NCBI RefSeq assembly: GCF_042654065.1
Contig: NZ_JBHSFP010000030.1
Coordinates: forward strand, 1-64,000
Reading direction: 5' to 3'
Source of the DNA: Sphaerisporangium dianthi
GTDB lineage: Bacteria; Actinomycetota; Actinomycetes; Streptosporangiales; Streptosporangiaceae
Length of the DNA: 64,000 nt
In this document: piece after piece, positions 26,192 to 35,665 of the stretch
Position numbering within the stretch: the first letter of the stretch is position 1
Layout of the letters: every line of letters starts with the position of its first letter
Translations under genes and position numbers: made by a program
The notes under the pieces: generated by a model
Databases searched by the model: none
Told to the model about the DNA's origin: nothing
Seen by the model: the letters and a program-made list of their open reading frames with translations, nothing else

Positions 26192-26279
26192 CCGTCAGGC
26201 GCCGACATGAGGCCTGGACGCCGTCAGGCGGCCGGCATCGGGCCCCGCCGCCGTCAGGCGGCCGACATCAGCCGCCGGG
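26192..26279. repeat. Three direct repeats of 29-30 bp
   Basis: CCGTCAGGC followed by a GCCG(A/G)CAT core recurs at 26192, 26221 and 26251. The third copy covers the last codons and stop of the oxygenase gene, and the first two extend downstream. It looks like local slippage duplication of the gene end. The rest of 26081-26253 upstream of the riboswitch should hold the rib promoter, but I see no clear hexamers. Confidence 0.7.
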
Positions 26280-27063
26280 CCCGCCTGGCGTCCGGGCCGT
26301 AGCGAAGGCCCTCTGGGATGACCCGGGTGCCGCGGTACAGCGCCTTGAGCGAAGCGCCGGCCCACAGGTCCTCGAGCGGCGTCGCCGGCAGCCCGTACAG
26401 CCTGCGCGCCCAGCGCGGCAGCGTCGCGAACGCGAGCAGGGTGATCATCGGGACGGCCGCCCTGAGCGCGGCGAGCCGCAGGGGCACCGGCGCGTTCAGC
26501 GACAGCAGCAGCGGGTGGGACGCCTCGGGGACGAAGTACAGGCCGGGGCGCTCGGCCTCGATGTAGGCGCGCATCTCGGCCACCGAGCCGGGGACGTCGC
26601 CCGCGCGCAGTCCGACGAGCCGGGCCGAGCGCCGCTGCTCGGCCACGAACCGGTCGGCGTCCTCGCCGCTGAGCGCCACGCCGGCGCGCCGGGCCACGGT
26701 CAGGTAGGAGTCGACCTCGCCCACGTGCACCCAGCGCAGCGCGCCGGGGTCGTCGAGCCGGAAGTCCTCGCCGGTGTCGGGGTCGTGCGCGGTGAGCGAG
26801 GCGTGGATCCTGCGGACCCTCGCGCCGGCCCTTTCGGCCTCGGCGCGGGTGCCGTAGGTGCGGACCCGGACGAACTCGGTGGTGCGCAGGAAGCGCGCCC
26901 ACGCCTCGTGGGGGTCCAGGAGGGCGGAGTTCTGCACCAGGCCGCGCATCGCGCGGGGATGCAGGCCCTGCATGAGGAGCGCGCGGAAGCCGCCGACGAA
27001 CTGGACGGGCTCCCCCATCACCCGCCACGTCACCGACCGCGGACCGAAGAGGCCGTAGTCCAT
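26254..27063 (-). CDS. MpaB/latex-clearing-type oxygenase (DUF2236)
   Basis: A 269-residue protein of the oxygenase MpaB / rubber-oxygenase domain family, heme-associated in characterised members. It shows the typical start GPRSVTWRVMGEPVQFVGGFRALLMQGLHPRAM (given here as GPRSVTWRVMGE and LLMQGLHPRAM), plus RWVHVGEVDSYL. The substrate is unknown. The ATG at 27063 follows GGGGGTGG. Its 3' end is part of a short direct-repeat array. Confidence 0.83.
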   Translation of the reverse strand: MDYGLFGPRSVTWRVMGEPVQFVGGFRALLMQGLHPRAMRGLVQNSALLDPHEAWARFLRTTEFVRVRTYGTRAEAERAGARVRRIHASLTAHDPDTGEDFRLDDPGALRWVHVGEVDSYLTVARRAGVALSGEDADRFVAEQRRSARLVGLRAGDVPGSVAEMRAYIEAERPGLYFVPEASHPLLLSLNAPVPLRLAALRAAVPMITLLAFATLPRWARRLYGLPATPLEDLWAGASLKALYRGTRVIPEGLRYGPDARRARRLMSAA

Positions 27064-27422
27064 CGCGCGCCACCCCCGCCGAACCTGTAAGTGATGCCTT
27101 ACCCCGCAATCCGCCGCACACACGGGGGATGCGGCGGACGGGGAGCCTTTGGTCAAGGCGGCTATGCGGGCGGTCGTGTCATGACCGCGTCTTGGTCGTG
27201 TCACAGAATCGTGACACAGCGAATGATGGAGGTGAAGTAGTCTGTCGTACGGCATCGCCGCAGGTCAATGGGGTAGCGGACACAACCTGATTGATATTGC
27301 ACAACGAACGTCGAAAAGGCGTCTCAAAAGCGTCCCGGAGATTGACCAACGGGTCATTCATTGCCAAAGTTCCCTCTAGTAACGATTTACTGCGATCCGA
27401 TCTCTGGGGTGGCACCCGCACA
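27064..27422. other. Divergent intergenic region, oxygenase / peptide ABC operon
   Basis: About 360 bases, noticeably poorer in G+C than the flanking genes from 27220 on, as expected for promoters. It contains the 7-bp inverted repeat noted separately. No small gene is convincing; both in-frame extensions into the region have atypical composition. Confidence 0.5.
27198..27217. promoter_or_regulatory. Perfect inverted repeat GTGTCAC-N6-GTGACAC
   Basis: The two 7-bp arms at 27198-27204 and 27211-27217 are perfectly complementary with a 6-base centre, in the divergent promoter region. Geometry fits a dimeric regulator operator. It is the reverse of the CRP order (TGTGA-N6-TCACA), so CRP is not suggested. 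Confidence 0.45.
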
Positions 27423-28448
27423 ATGGCTCTCCCCTCTCCGGCCGGGACGGGCGTTTCCGATCCCGTGGACACCGTTCAGGCCGCGACCGCCGGCACCGGC
27501 GAGACCTCCCTGGTGGGCCGTTCCCCGGCCCAGCTCATGTGGCGGCGTTTCCGCCGCGACAAGACAGGCATGGTCTCCGCCGTCATCGTGCTGTTCTTCA
27601 TCCTGGTGGCCCTCGCGGCGCCGCTGATCTCGGCGGTGTACGGCAAGGACCCCTACACCACCTACGGGCTGGACGACCCCGGGCTGCTCAACGCCTACGG
27701 CTTCCCGATCCTGCCGAACGGCGGCATCAGCTCGCAGTTCTGGTTCGGCATCGAGCCCGGTCTCGGCCGGGACGTGTTCACGCAACTGGTGTACGGCATC
27801 CGCACCTCGCTGCTGATCGCACTGGCCGCCACGGCCATCACGACGGTCCTCGGCATCGTGGTCGGCATCGTCGCCGGATACGTGGGAGGGCGCACCGACT
27901 ACTTCATCGGCCGCGCCATCGACGTCCTGCTGTCCTTCCCCTCGACGCTGTTCATCATCGCGTTCATGCCGGTGCTGGAGAACCTCCTGGTCAAGCCCGA
28001 GGAGGAGACCCCGGTCTGGCTGCGCGCCGCCGCGCTCATCGTCTTTCTGACCGTGTTCGGCTGGGCGGGGCTCGCCCGGCTGCTGCGCGGCAACGTGCTG
28101 TCGCTGCGCGAACGGGAGTTCGTCGAGGCCGCGAAGGTCACCGGAGCGTCGCCGGCCAGGATCATCTTCAAGGAGCTGCTGCCGAACCTGTGGACCCCGA
28201 TCCTCATCCAGTCGACGCTGCTGCTGCCGGCGTTGGTGACCTCCGAGGCGGCGCTGTCGTTCCTCGGCGTCGGGATGATCGAGCCGGTGCCCGACTGGGG
28301 GCGCATGTTCCTGCGCGGGACCGAGGTCTACCAGACCGACATCACCTACCTGATGTTCCCCGGTGTCGCGCTCCTCATCTTCGTCGTCGCCTTCAACCTC
28401 CTGGGTGACTCGGTCCGGGACGCCTTCGACCCCAAGATCAGACATTGA
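27423..28448 (+). CDS. Peptide/opine ABC transporter permease (DppC/OppC-like)
   Basis: Inner-membrane permease of 341 residues with an N-terminal OppC-type cytoplasmic segment (SPAQLMWRRFRRDKTGMVSAV), six helices, and the EAA loop EFVEAAKVTGASPARIIFKELLPN. The C-terminal LGDSVRDAFDPKIRH is typical of DppC. The ATG at 27423 is chosen as it begins the family-like region; an upstream in-frame start would enter the promoter. It is the first gene of the importer operon, which is unusual since the binding protein commonly comes first. Confidence 0.88.
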   Translation: MALPSPAGTGVSDPVDTVQAATAGTGETSLVGRSPAQLMWRRFRRDKTGMVSAVIVLFFILVALAAPLISAVYGKDPYTTYGLDDPGLLNAYGFPILPNGGISSQFWFGIEPGLGRDVFTQLVYGIRTSLLIALAATAITTVLGIVVGIVAGYVGGRTDYFIGRAIDVLLSFPSTLFIIAFMPVLENLLVKPEEETPVWLRAAALIVFLTVFGWAGLARLLRGNVLSLREREFVEAAKVTGASPARIIFKELLPNLWTPILIQSTLLLPALVTSEAALSFLGVGMIEPVPDWGRMFLRGTEVYQTDITYLMFPGVALLIFVVAFNLLGDSVRDAFDPKIRH

Positions 28449-28489
28449 CCCGGCCACGCACCCTGCACACATCTATGACCAGGAGAGAA

Positions 28490-30280
28490 ATGTCAGCACG
28501 AACGCGGTCCGCTCTGGCCGTCGTCGCCATCGGATCCCTCGCGCTCACCGCGGCGTGCTCCCAGGGCAACGCCGGCGCGCCAGCCACGAGTTCCGGCCCC
28601 TCCGCGTCCGCGTCCGCGACCAACCTCACGGATCTGTTCGCCCCGCCGAAGGTCTCCATCGGCACCGCGGACGACTCCAAGGGCCCCGCCATCCCGCCGG
28701 AGGGCGTGGTCAAGGGCGGCACGGTCAACATGATCGACCGTGACGACTACCCGCACCTCGACCCGGGCCGGGTCTACGACAACGTCACCGCCAACTTCCA
28801 CGAGATGATCACCCGCCAGCTGACCGGCTACAAGCGCGTGGCGACGGGCGAGTACAAGGTCGTCGGCGACCTCGCCACCGATGCCGGCCAGGCGTCCGAC
28901 GGCGGCAAGACCTGGAAGTTCACCCTGAAGGACGGGGTGAAGTGGCAGGACGGGTCCCCGATCACCTCCGGTGACGTCAAGTGGACCATCGAGCGGCTGT
29001 TCGCCCCCTTCATCACCGAAGGCCCGCCCTACATCCAGCAGTGGCTGACGGAAGAGGACTACAAGAAGGCCTACGGGGGGCCCTACAGCGGCAAGGAACT
29101 CGACACCATCGAGACCCCCGACGACAAGACGGTCGTCTTCCACTTCACCTCGCCGCACGCGGACGCCAACTACGCGCTGGCCATGACCGGATACGGCATC
29201 GTGCCCAAGGCGAAGGACACCAAGGAGAAGTACGACCAGGAGCCCGTCTCCAGCGGTCCGTACATCATCGCCAAGCACACCGTCGACAAGTCGATGGACC
29301 TGGAGCGCAACCCCAACTGGGACCCGGCCAGCGACCCGCTCCGCGGCGCCTACCCCGACAAGTGGCACCTGGAGTTCGGCTTCCAGGCGCTGCAGGTGAC
29401 CGACCGGTTCATCGCCGACACCGGCGACGACAAGAAGACCCTCAGCTTCTACGGCCACGTCGCCGCCGAGCGCACCCAGCAGGTCGTCCAGGACGCGAAG
29501 CTGCAGGAGCGCCTGCTCAAGCAGCCCTCGCCGTACGGGGACTACTACTACTTCAACCTTGACCGGGTGAAGGACATCAAGATCCGCCAGGCGATCAACT
29601 ACGCCTGGCCGACCCAGCAGATCATGCAGATCAGCGGCGGCCCCGCCAGCTCGGTGATCAACACCACGATCCTCAACCCGAGCGTGTCCGGGTGGCAGGA
29701 CTACGACGCGTTCGGCATGAAGCAGCACCCCCAGGGCGACATCGCCAAGGCCAAGGAACTGCTGGCCCAGTCGAGCGACCCGACGCCGACCATCGTCTAC
29801 GGGTTCAACGACACCCCGACCGAGCAGCGCATCACGGTCGCCATCAAGAACCAGCTCGCCAAGGCCGGCATCAAGGTCGTCTCCAAGCCGATGAACACCA
29901 AGACCTGGTACGACGCGACCGGCAAGGTGGACAACGGCCTGGACATGTACTGGGGCGGCTGGGGCGCCGACTGGCCCACCGCGGCCACCGTCTTCCCGGT
30001 GATCTTCGGCCCGGTCCACGACGGCGGCTACAACCAGTCGCACCTGAAGGACCCGGCCATCACCGCGGAGATCAAGCGCATCGAGGGCCTGTCCGACGCC
30101 ACCGAGGCCAACCAGGCATGGGGCGCGCTCGACAAGAAGATCATGGAGACGGTCACCCCGCTGGTGCCGGCGCTGAACAACGTCGGCCTCCAGCTGCACG
30201 GATCGCTGGTGGGCGGCGCCGAGATCGACCCGATCAGCTGGGTCATCTCGCCGAACACCATCTTCGTGAAGTCCTCGTAG
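28490..30280 (+). CDS. Peptide-binding lipoprotein (SBP_bac_5 family)
   Basis: Family 5 extracellular binding protein of 596 residues. The ATG at 28490 follows AGGAGAGAA and starts a lipoprotein signal peptide with lipobox LTAAC (SARTRSALAVVAIGSLALTAAC). The mature protein has the family motifs WKFTLKDGVKWQDGSPITSGDVKWTIERL (seen as KDGVKWQDGSPITSGDV) and the C-terminal MYWGGWGADWPTAATVF. It probably binds oligopeptides, though this family also binds nickel, opines and other solutes. Confidence 0.92.
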   Translation: MSARTRSALAVVAIGSLALTAACSQGNAGAPATSSGPSASASATNLTDLFAPPKVSIGTADDSKGPAIPPEGVVKGGTVNMIDRDDYPHLDPGRVYDNVTANFHEMITRQLTGYKRVATGEYKVVGDLATDAGQASDGGKTWKFTLKDGVKWQDGSPITSGDVKWTIERLFAPFITEGPPYIQQWLTEEDYKKAYGGPYSGKELDTIETPDDKTVVFHFTSPHADANYALAMTGYGIVPKAKDTKEKYDQEPVSSGPYIIAKHTVDKSMDLERNPNWDPASDPLRGAYPDKWHLEFGFQALQVTDRFIADTGDDKKTLSFYGHVAAERTQQVVQDAKLQERLLKQPSPYGDYYYFNLDRVKDIKIRQAINYAWPTQQIMQISGGPASSVINTTILNPSVSGWQDYDAFGMKQHPQGDIAKAKELLAQSSDPTPTIVYGFNDTPTEQRITVAIKNQLAKAGIKVVSKPMNTKTWYDATGKVDNGLDMYWGGWGADWPTAATVFPVIFGPVHDGGYNQSHLKDPAITAEIKRIEGLSDATEANQAWGALDKKIMETVTPLVPALNNVGLQLHGSLVGGAEIDPISWVISPNTIFVKSS

Positions 30281-30295
30281 CAGTAGCACCTCCCG

Positions 30296-30326
30296 GCTCC
30301 GGGGCGCCCGCGCGGCGCCCCGGAGC
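30296..30326 (+). terminator. Intercistronic 13-bp hairpin between binding protein and permease
   Basis: The arms at 30296-30308 (GCTCCGGGGCGCC) and 30314-30326 are perfectly complementary with a 5-base loop, 15 bases after the binding-protein stop. Such hairpins commonly cause partial termination or protect the upstream mRNA, which would raise the level of binding protein over the membrane parts. Confidence 0.7.
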
Positions 30327-30349
30327 GCCTCAACTGAGATCGACAGGCC

Positions 30350-31330
30350 ATGCTCAGATTCCTGACTCGCCGGACCCTCGGCGCAGCGGTCATCCTCGTG
30401 ATCATCGCCGCAGTGACGTTCTTCCTCTTCTTCGCCGTACCCGCCGACCCCGCGCGGCTGGCCTGCGGAAAGGTGTGCCCGCCCGAGTCGCTCGCGCAGG
30501 CGCGGCACAATCTGGGCATGGACCAGCCGATCTTCGTCCAGTTCGTCACCTGGCTGGCCGGCATCTTCGTCGGGCGGGACTACGAGGGCCTCGGGCACTG
30601 TCCCGCGCCGTGCCTTGGATACTCGTTCGTCAACCACGCCCCGGTCTTCGCCACGATCATCGACCGGATGCCGGTCACGATCTCCCTGACCCTGGGCTCC
30701 GCCGCCATCTTCCTGGTCTTCGGCGTGGGCGCGGGCATCATCGCGGCCCTGAACCAGGGCAAGCCGCTCGACAAGATCGCCAGTGTCGCGTCGCTCATCG
30801 GCGCCTCGGTGCAGATCTACTTCGTCGGCACGCTCGCCATGTACTTCCTGGTCTTCCAGTGGCACATCATCGAACGCCCGCAGTACGTGCCGTTCACCGA
30901 CAACCCCCTCCAGTGGGCGTACGGGCTGCTGCTGCCCTGGATCGTGCTCGCGATCATCTTCACCGCCAACTACACCCGCATGGCCCGCTCCACGATGGTG
31001 GAGCAGCTGTCTGAGGACTACGTCCGCACGGCGCGGGCCAAGGGCATGCCGGCCCGCACGGTGATCCTGCGCTTCGCGCTCCGCGGCACGCTCACCCCCA
31101 TCGCCACGATCTTCGGCATCGACGTCGCCACCCTCATCGGAGGCGCGATCATCACCGAGACGACGTTCAGCCTCCAGGGCATCGGGCGGCTGTCCATCCA
31201 GGCCGTCCTCAACTCCGACCTGCCCATGCTCATGGCGACGGTCCTGCTCGCCGCGGCCGCGATCGTCGTGTTCAACGTCATCGTGGACGCGCTCTACGCC
31301 GTCATCGACCCGCGCGTCCGCCTCAGCTAG
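30350..31330 (+). CDS. Peptide ABC transporter permease (DppB/OppB-like)
   Basis: Permease of 326 residues starting with LRFLTRRTLGAAVILVIIAA. The first periplasmic loop holds a Cys-rich insert (two Cys pairs within residues 35-90) not usual in DppB. EAA loop: SEDYVRTARAKGMPARTVILRFALRG. The C-terminal IVVFNVIVDALYAVIDPRVRL is the DppB hallmark. It follows the intercistronic hairpin. Confidence 0.9.
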   Translation: MLRFLTRRTLGAAVILVIIAAVTFFLFFAVPADPARLACGKVCPPESLAQARHNLGMDQPIFVQFVTWLAGIFVGRDYEGLGHCPAPCLGYSFVNHAPVFATIIDRMPVTISLTLGSAAIFLVFGVGAGIIAALNQGKPLDKIASVASLIGASVQIYFVGTLAMYFLVFQWHIIERPQYVPFTDNPLQWAYGLLLPWIVLAIIFTANYTRMARSTMVEQLSEDYVRTARAKGMPARTVILRFALRGTLTPIATIFGIDVATLIGGAIITETTFSLQGIGRLSIQAVLNSDLPMLMATVLLAAAAIVVFNVIVDALYAVIDPRVRLS

Positions 31331-31367
31331 GTGTCACCCGCTAGACCGCTCGACTAGGAGCCACCGC

Positions 31368-32422
31368 TTGACCGCCGTCACACTCTCCGACGCAAGCCCC
31401 GGCCGACGGGGCGACTCCTTCCTGTCCGTGCAGGACCTGCGCGTCTCCTTCCAGACCGAGGACGGCGTGGTGAGAGCCGTCAACGGGCTGTCCTTCGAGG
31501 TGGAGAAGGGCACGACGCTCGGCATCGTGGGCGAGTCCGGCTCGGGAAAGTCGGTGACCAACCTGGCCATCCTGGGCCTGCACGACACCGAGCGCACCGA
31601 GCTCCACGGCGAGATCTGGTTCGAGGACCAGGAGCTGATCGGCGCGAGCCGCACGGCCATGGAGCGGCTGCGCGGCAACCGCATCGCCATGATCTTCCAG
31701 GACCCGCTGACCTCGCTGTCGCCCTACCACACCGTGGGCCGCCAGATCTCCGAGGTGTACCGCAAGCACAAGGGCGCGAGCAAGAAGGAGGCCCGCGACC
31801 GGGCGATCGAGATGCTGGAACGCGTCGGCATCCCGCACGCCAGGACCCGGGTGGACGACTACCCGCACCACTTCTCCGGCGGCATGCGGCAGCGCGTCAT
31901 GATCGCCATGGCGCTGGTGTGCGACCCTGACCTGCTGATCGCCGACGAGCCGACCACCGCGCTGGACGTCACCGTCCAGGCGCAGGTGCTCGACCTGCTC
32001 AAGGACCTGCAGCAGCAGATGGGCACCGCGATCATCCTGATCACCCATGACCTCGGCGTGATCGCCAGGACCGCGCACCAGGTGCTGGTCATGTACGCGG
32101 GCCGGGCCGCCGAGCGGGGCACCGTCCGCGAGGTGCTGACCGAGCCCCGCCACCCGTACACCTGGGGGCTGCTCTCGTCCATCCCCCGGCTCGGAGCCTC
32201 GGTGGACGTGCCGCTCACGCCGATCAGGGGAACCCCTCCGAGCATGCTCGCCCCGCCGCCCGGGTGCCCGTTCCACCCGCGATGCGACTACGTCAAGGCC
32301 GCCGGGCCGGAGCTGTGCACCGGCGAGCGGCCCGACCTGTCGCCCGCCACCGGGCACGGGGACGCGTGCTACCTGACGATCGCGCAGAAGCAGGAATTCC
32401 TCGGACAGATCAAGGGACGACC

Positions 32423-32426
<4 letters not shown>
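31368..32426 (+). CDS. Peptide ABC transporter ATPase (DppD/OppD-like)
   Basis: ATPase with Walker A GESGSGKSVTNLAILGL, signature FSGGMRQRVMIAMAL, Walker B LLIADEPTTALDVTVQAQ and the C-terminal oligopeptide-transporter tail with the Cys cluster CPFHPRCDYVKAAGPELC, which binds an iron-sulfur cluster in some members. The start codon appears to be TTG at 31368, preceded by GGAG with 6-base spacing. The stop overlaps the next GTG. Confidence 0.92.
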
Positions 32427-33463
<1,037 letters not shown>

Positions 33464-33544
33464 CCCGCGCCTGACCCGCGCCTGACCCGGCGTGAGGCCG
33501 CTCACGGGGAGGCGGGTCACGAGGAGGCCGGTCAGGGAGGCCGG

Positions 33545-33922
33545 TCACGAGGAGGCGGGCGCCGCCAGGCCGGGGGTCAGGGCCGCCCGGACGATGCGGA
33601 TCGCCTCCTCCGGGTCGATGCCGACGCTGGACACCACGGCCGCGTACTCGGCGGCGGCGCGGCGCGCGCGCTCGCGCCCCTGCTCGCCGGCGGCCGCCAC
33701 GAACGTGCCCGCCCGCCCGCGGGTCTCGATCAGTCCCGCCTCCTCCAGCTCCCGGTAAGCCCTGCCCACCGTGTTGACGGCCAGGCCGAGATCGGCCGCG
33801 AGGTTGCGGATCGTCGGCAGCCGGGACCCCACGGCCAGCGTGCGGTCCTGGATCTGCCTGGCGAACTGGGCGCGCAGCTGCTCGAACGGCGGCACGGGCG
33901 AGGACCCGTCGATGACGATCAT
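33545..33922 (-). CDS. YtrA-type GntR transcriptional regulator
   Basis: Short GntR protein of 125 residues: a winged-helix domain (PPFEQLRAQFARQIQ, LPTIRNLAADLGLAVNTVGRAYRELEEAGLIETR) followed by only a short helical tail with no ligand-binding domain, the YtrA subfamily layout. Its ATG overlaps the stop of the upstream membrane-protein gene (ATGA). Such regulators usually repress their own operon; matching operator copies lie at 34763-34810. Confidence 0.9.
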   Translation of the reverse strand: MIVIDGSSPVPPFEQLRAQFARQIQDRTLAVGSRLPTIRNLAADLGLAVNTVGRAYRELEEAGLIETRGRAGTFVAAAGEQGRERARRAAAEYAAVVSSVGIDPEEAIRIVRAALTPGLAAPASS

Positions 33923-34752
33923 CGGGCGCTCATGGCTCGCCGTGCCGCCGTCGCGCTCGGAGGAGTCTTCGCGTGGAGCACCGCGAGCGCGACGACGCCC
34001 AGGAGCACGGCGGCGATCGAGGCGGCGCTCAACCATCCGGGCGAGGTGCCGAACAGCAGCACCACGGGCAGCGACCATGGCACCCCCGGCGCGGTGATCT
34101 CGCGCGCGTCTTCGATCCGCATGATGACGTCGGCCATCAGAGACACCTCGTCCTCGGCCACGACCGGGCGGGCCAGCAGATCGCGCAGCCGCAGGGCGGC
34201 GCCGGCGGCGACGCCCGCCAGGCCGATCAGCAGGACCAGGGCCGCGTACCGCACGGCGGAGTCCTGGACCGTCAGGGCGCTCACGGCCAGCGCCATCGCG
34301 ACGGCGTACGTGGCCACCGCGAAGGCCGCGAACGGCCGGCCGAGCACGGCCCGCCATCCGGGCTGGACCGCGTGGGCCGCCCGTCGCGACAAGGCGGCGC
34401 CGGCACGCCGGTCGACGCTCCGCACCCACCGGTCGAGCAGCCACCGGACCACCAGCAGTCCGGCGATCAGCGCCGTCAGGATCAGCAACGGCGCCGGCTG
34501 GCGCGGCTTCGCGCCGATGAGCGCGGCGGTGGAAAGCCCGCCGTAGGCCTGTGTGAGCGCGGCGGCGATGATCAACACGGCCAGCGTGACGCTGTCGGCG
34601 ATGCGCGCGCGTCGCCGCACCACCAGACGCGCGGCCAGCAACGGCGTCGGCCGGGCGTCCGCCAGACCATGCCGCGCCAGCCAGTCGCCCGCCTCCCGGA
34701 GATCGTCTGGACGTTCCTGCGGGGCGGCCCCCGATAACGGTCCGCTCGTCAT
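33919..34752 (-). CDS. Six-to-eight-helix membrane protein in GntR operon
   Basis: A 277-residue protein of unknown function. It has a cytoplasmic N-terminus (DDLREAGDWLARHGLADARPTPLLAARL), helices around residues 50-75, 85-105 and 140-195, and a C-terminal pair of helices near 240-265, with a short acidic region between. The ATG at 34752 follows GGGAGGG. It shares an operon with the GntR regulator; comparable pairs control membrane proteins in cell-envelope stress. I do not recognise a precise family. Confidence 0.75.
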   Translation of the reverse strand: MTSGPLSGAAPQERPDDLREAGDWLARHGLADARPTPLLAARLVVRRRARIADSVTLAVLIIAAALTQAYGGLSTAALIGAKPRQPAPLLILTALIAGLLVVRWLLDRWVRSVDRRAGAALSRRAAHAVQPGWRAVLGRPFAAFAVATYAVAMALAVSALTVQDSAVRYAALVLLIGLAGVAAGAALRLRDLLARPVVAEDEVSLMADVIMRIEDAREITAPGVPWSLPVVLLFGTSPGWLSAASIAAVLLGVVALAVLHAKTPPSATAARRAMSAR

Positions 34753-34762
34753 GGACCCTCCC

Positions 34763-34810
34763 TTTGTCGCAATGCTTGTCGCAACATAGTGCGTCATACC
34801 TTGCGACAAA
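34763..34810 (-). promoter_or_regulatory. Three TTGTCGCAA operator copies upstream of the GntR operon
   Basis: TTTGTCGCAA at 34763-34772, TTGTCGCAA at 34776-34784 and the inverted TTGCGACAAA at 34801-34810. The second and third copies form a perfect 9-bp inverted repeat with a 16-base centre; the first lies between them and the gene start. This is the expected place for YtrA-type autoregulation, about 10 bases ahead of the ATG. Confidence 0.75.
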
Positions 34811-34852
34811 GTCAACCGACCGGTCGGCGGGCGCGTGGGGCGGGGGCGCGTG

Positions 34853-35518
34853 TCAGGCTCCGGCGCGTTCGGCCTGGGCGCGCAGGTCTCGGACGGTCTG
34901 GGCCGGGTCGTCGGAGCCGTAGACCGCGTTGCCGGCGACGAAGACGTCGGCCCCGGCCTCGGCGCAGCGTTCGATGGTCGTGGAGGAGACCCCGCCGTCG
35001 ACCTGCAGCCAGATCTCGCCGCCGTGCTTGCGGATCAGCTCACGAGCCTTGCGGATCTTGGGAAGCATGATGTCGAGGAACGACTGCCCGCCGAAACCGG
35101 GCTCCACCGTCATCACCAGCAGCATGTCGATCTCACCGAGCAGGTCCTCGTAGTCCTGCACGGCGGTCGCCGGGTTGAGCGCGAACCCCGCGCGGGCCCC
35201 GGCCTTGCGGATCTCGCGCAGCGTGCGCACCGGAGCCCTGGCCGCCTCGGCGTGGATCGTGACGCTGCCCGCCCCGGCCTCGGCGTAGCCGGGCGCCCAG
35301 CGGTCGGGGTTCTCGATCATCAGATGGCAGTCGAGCGGCAGGTCGGTCGCCTTGACCAGGGACTCCACCACCGGCAGCCCGATGGTGAGGTTCGGCACGA
35401 AGTGGTTGTCCATGACGTCGACGTGCAGCCAGTCGGCGGCGCCCGCGACCTTCGCGGCCACGTCCGCCAGCCGGGCGAAGTCGGCGGTCAGGATGCTGGG
35501 TGAGATCTGTACGGCCAT
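34853..35518 (-). CDS. rpe: Ribulose-phosphate 3-epimerase
   Basis: Pentose-phosphate pathway enzyme interconverting ribulose-5-P and xylulose-5-P. The 221-residue barrel shows QISPSILTADFARL, metal-binding HVDVMDNHFVPNLTIG, DCHLMIENPDRW, the Asp-containing VMTVEPGFGGQSF and IWLQVDGGVS. The ATG at 35518 is chosen over the longer frame to 35557, which has no family similarity. In many actinobacteria rpe is close to the rib genes; here 9 kb separates them. Confidence 0.95.
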   Translation of the reverse strand: MAVQISPSILTADFARLADVAAKVAGAADWLHVDVMDNHFVPNLTIGLPVVESLVKATDLPLDCHLMIENPDRWAPGYAEAGAGSVTIHAEAARAPVRTLREIRKAGARAGFALNPATAVQDYEDLLGEIDMLLVMTVEPGFGGQSFLDIMLPKIRKARELIRKHGGEIWLQVDGGVSSTTIERCAEAGADVFVAGNAVYGSDDPAQTVRDLRAQAERAGA

Positions 35519-35665
35519 GATGCCGCAGTCTAGAACCCCGGCTCCCCGGCCCGGCACACCCCCGGCGGCGCGGGCGGGCAGGGCCGCCGGTCACGCGCCC
35601 TGGCACCGCCGGTCATGCGCCCCTGGCACCGCCGGTCGCGCGCCGGGCGCCGGCGCGCCGTCCGG

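Noticed and set aside
27198..27217. CRP binding site
   Set aside because: The arms are in the opposite order (GTCAC then GTGAC) to the CRP consensus TGTGA-N6-TCACA.
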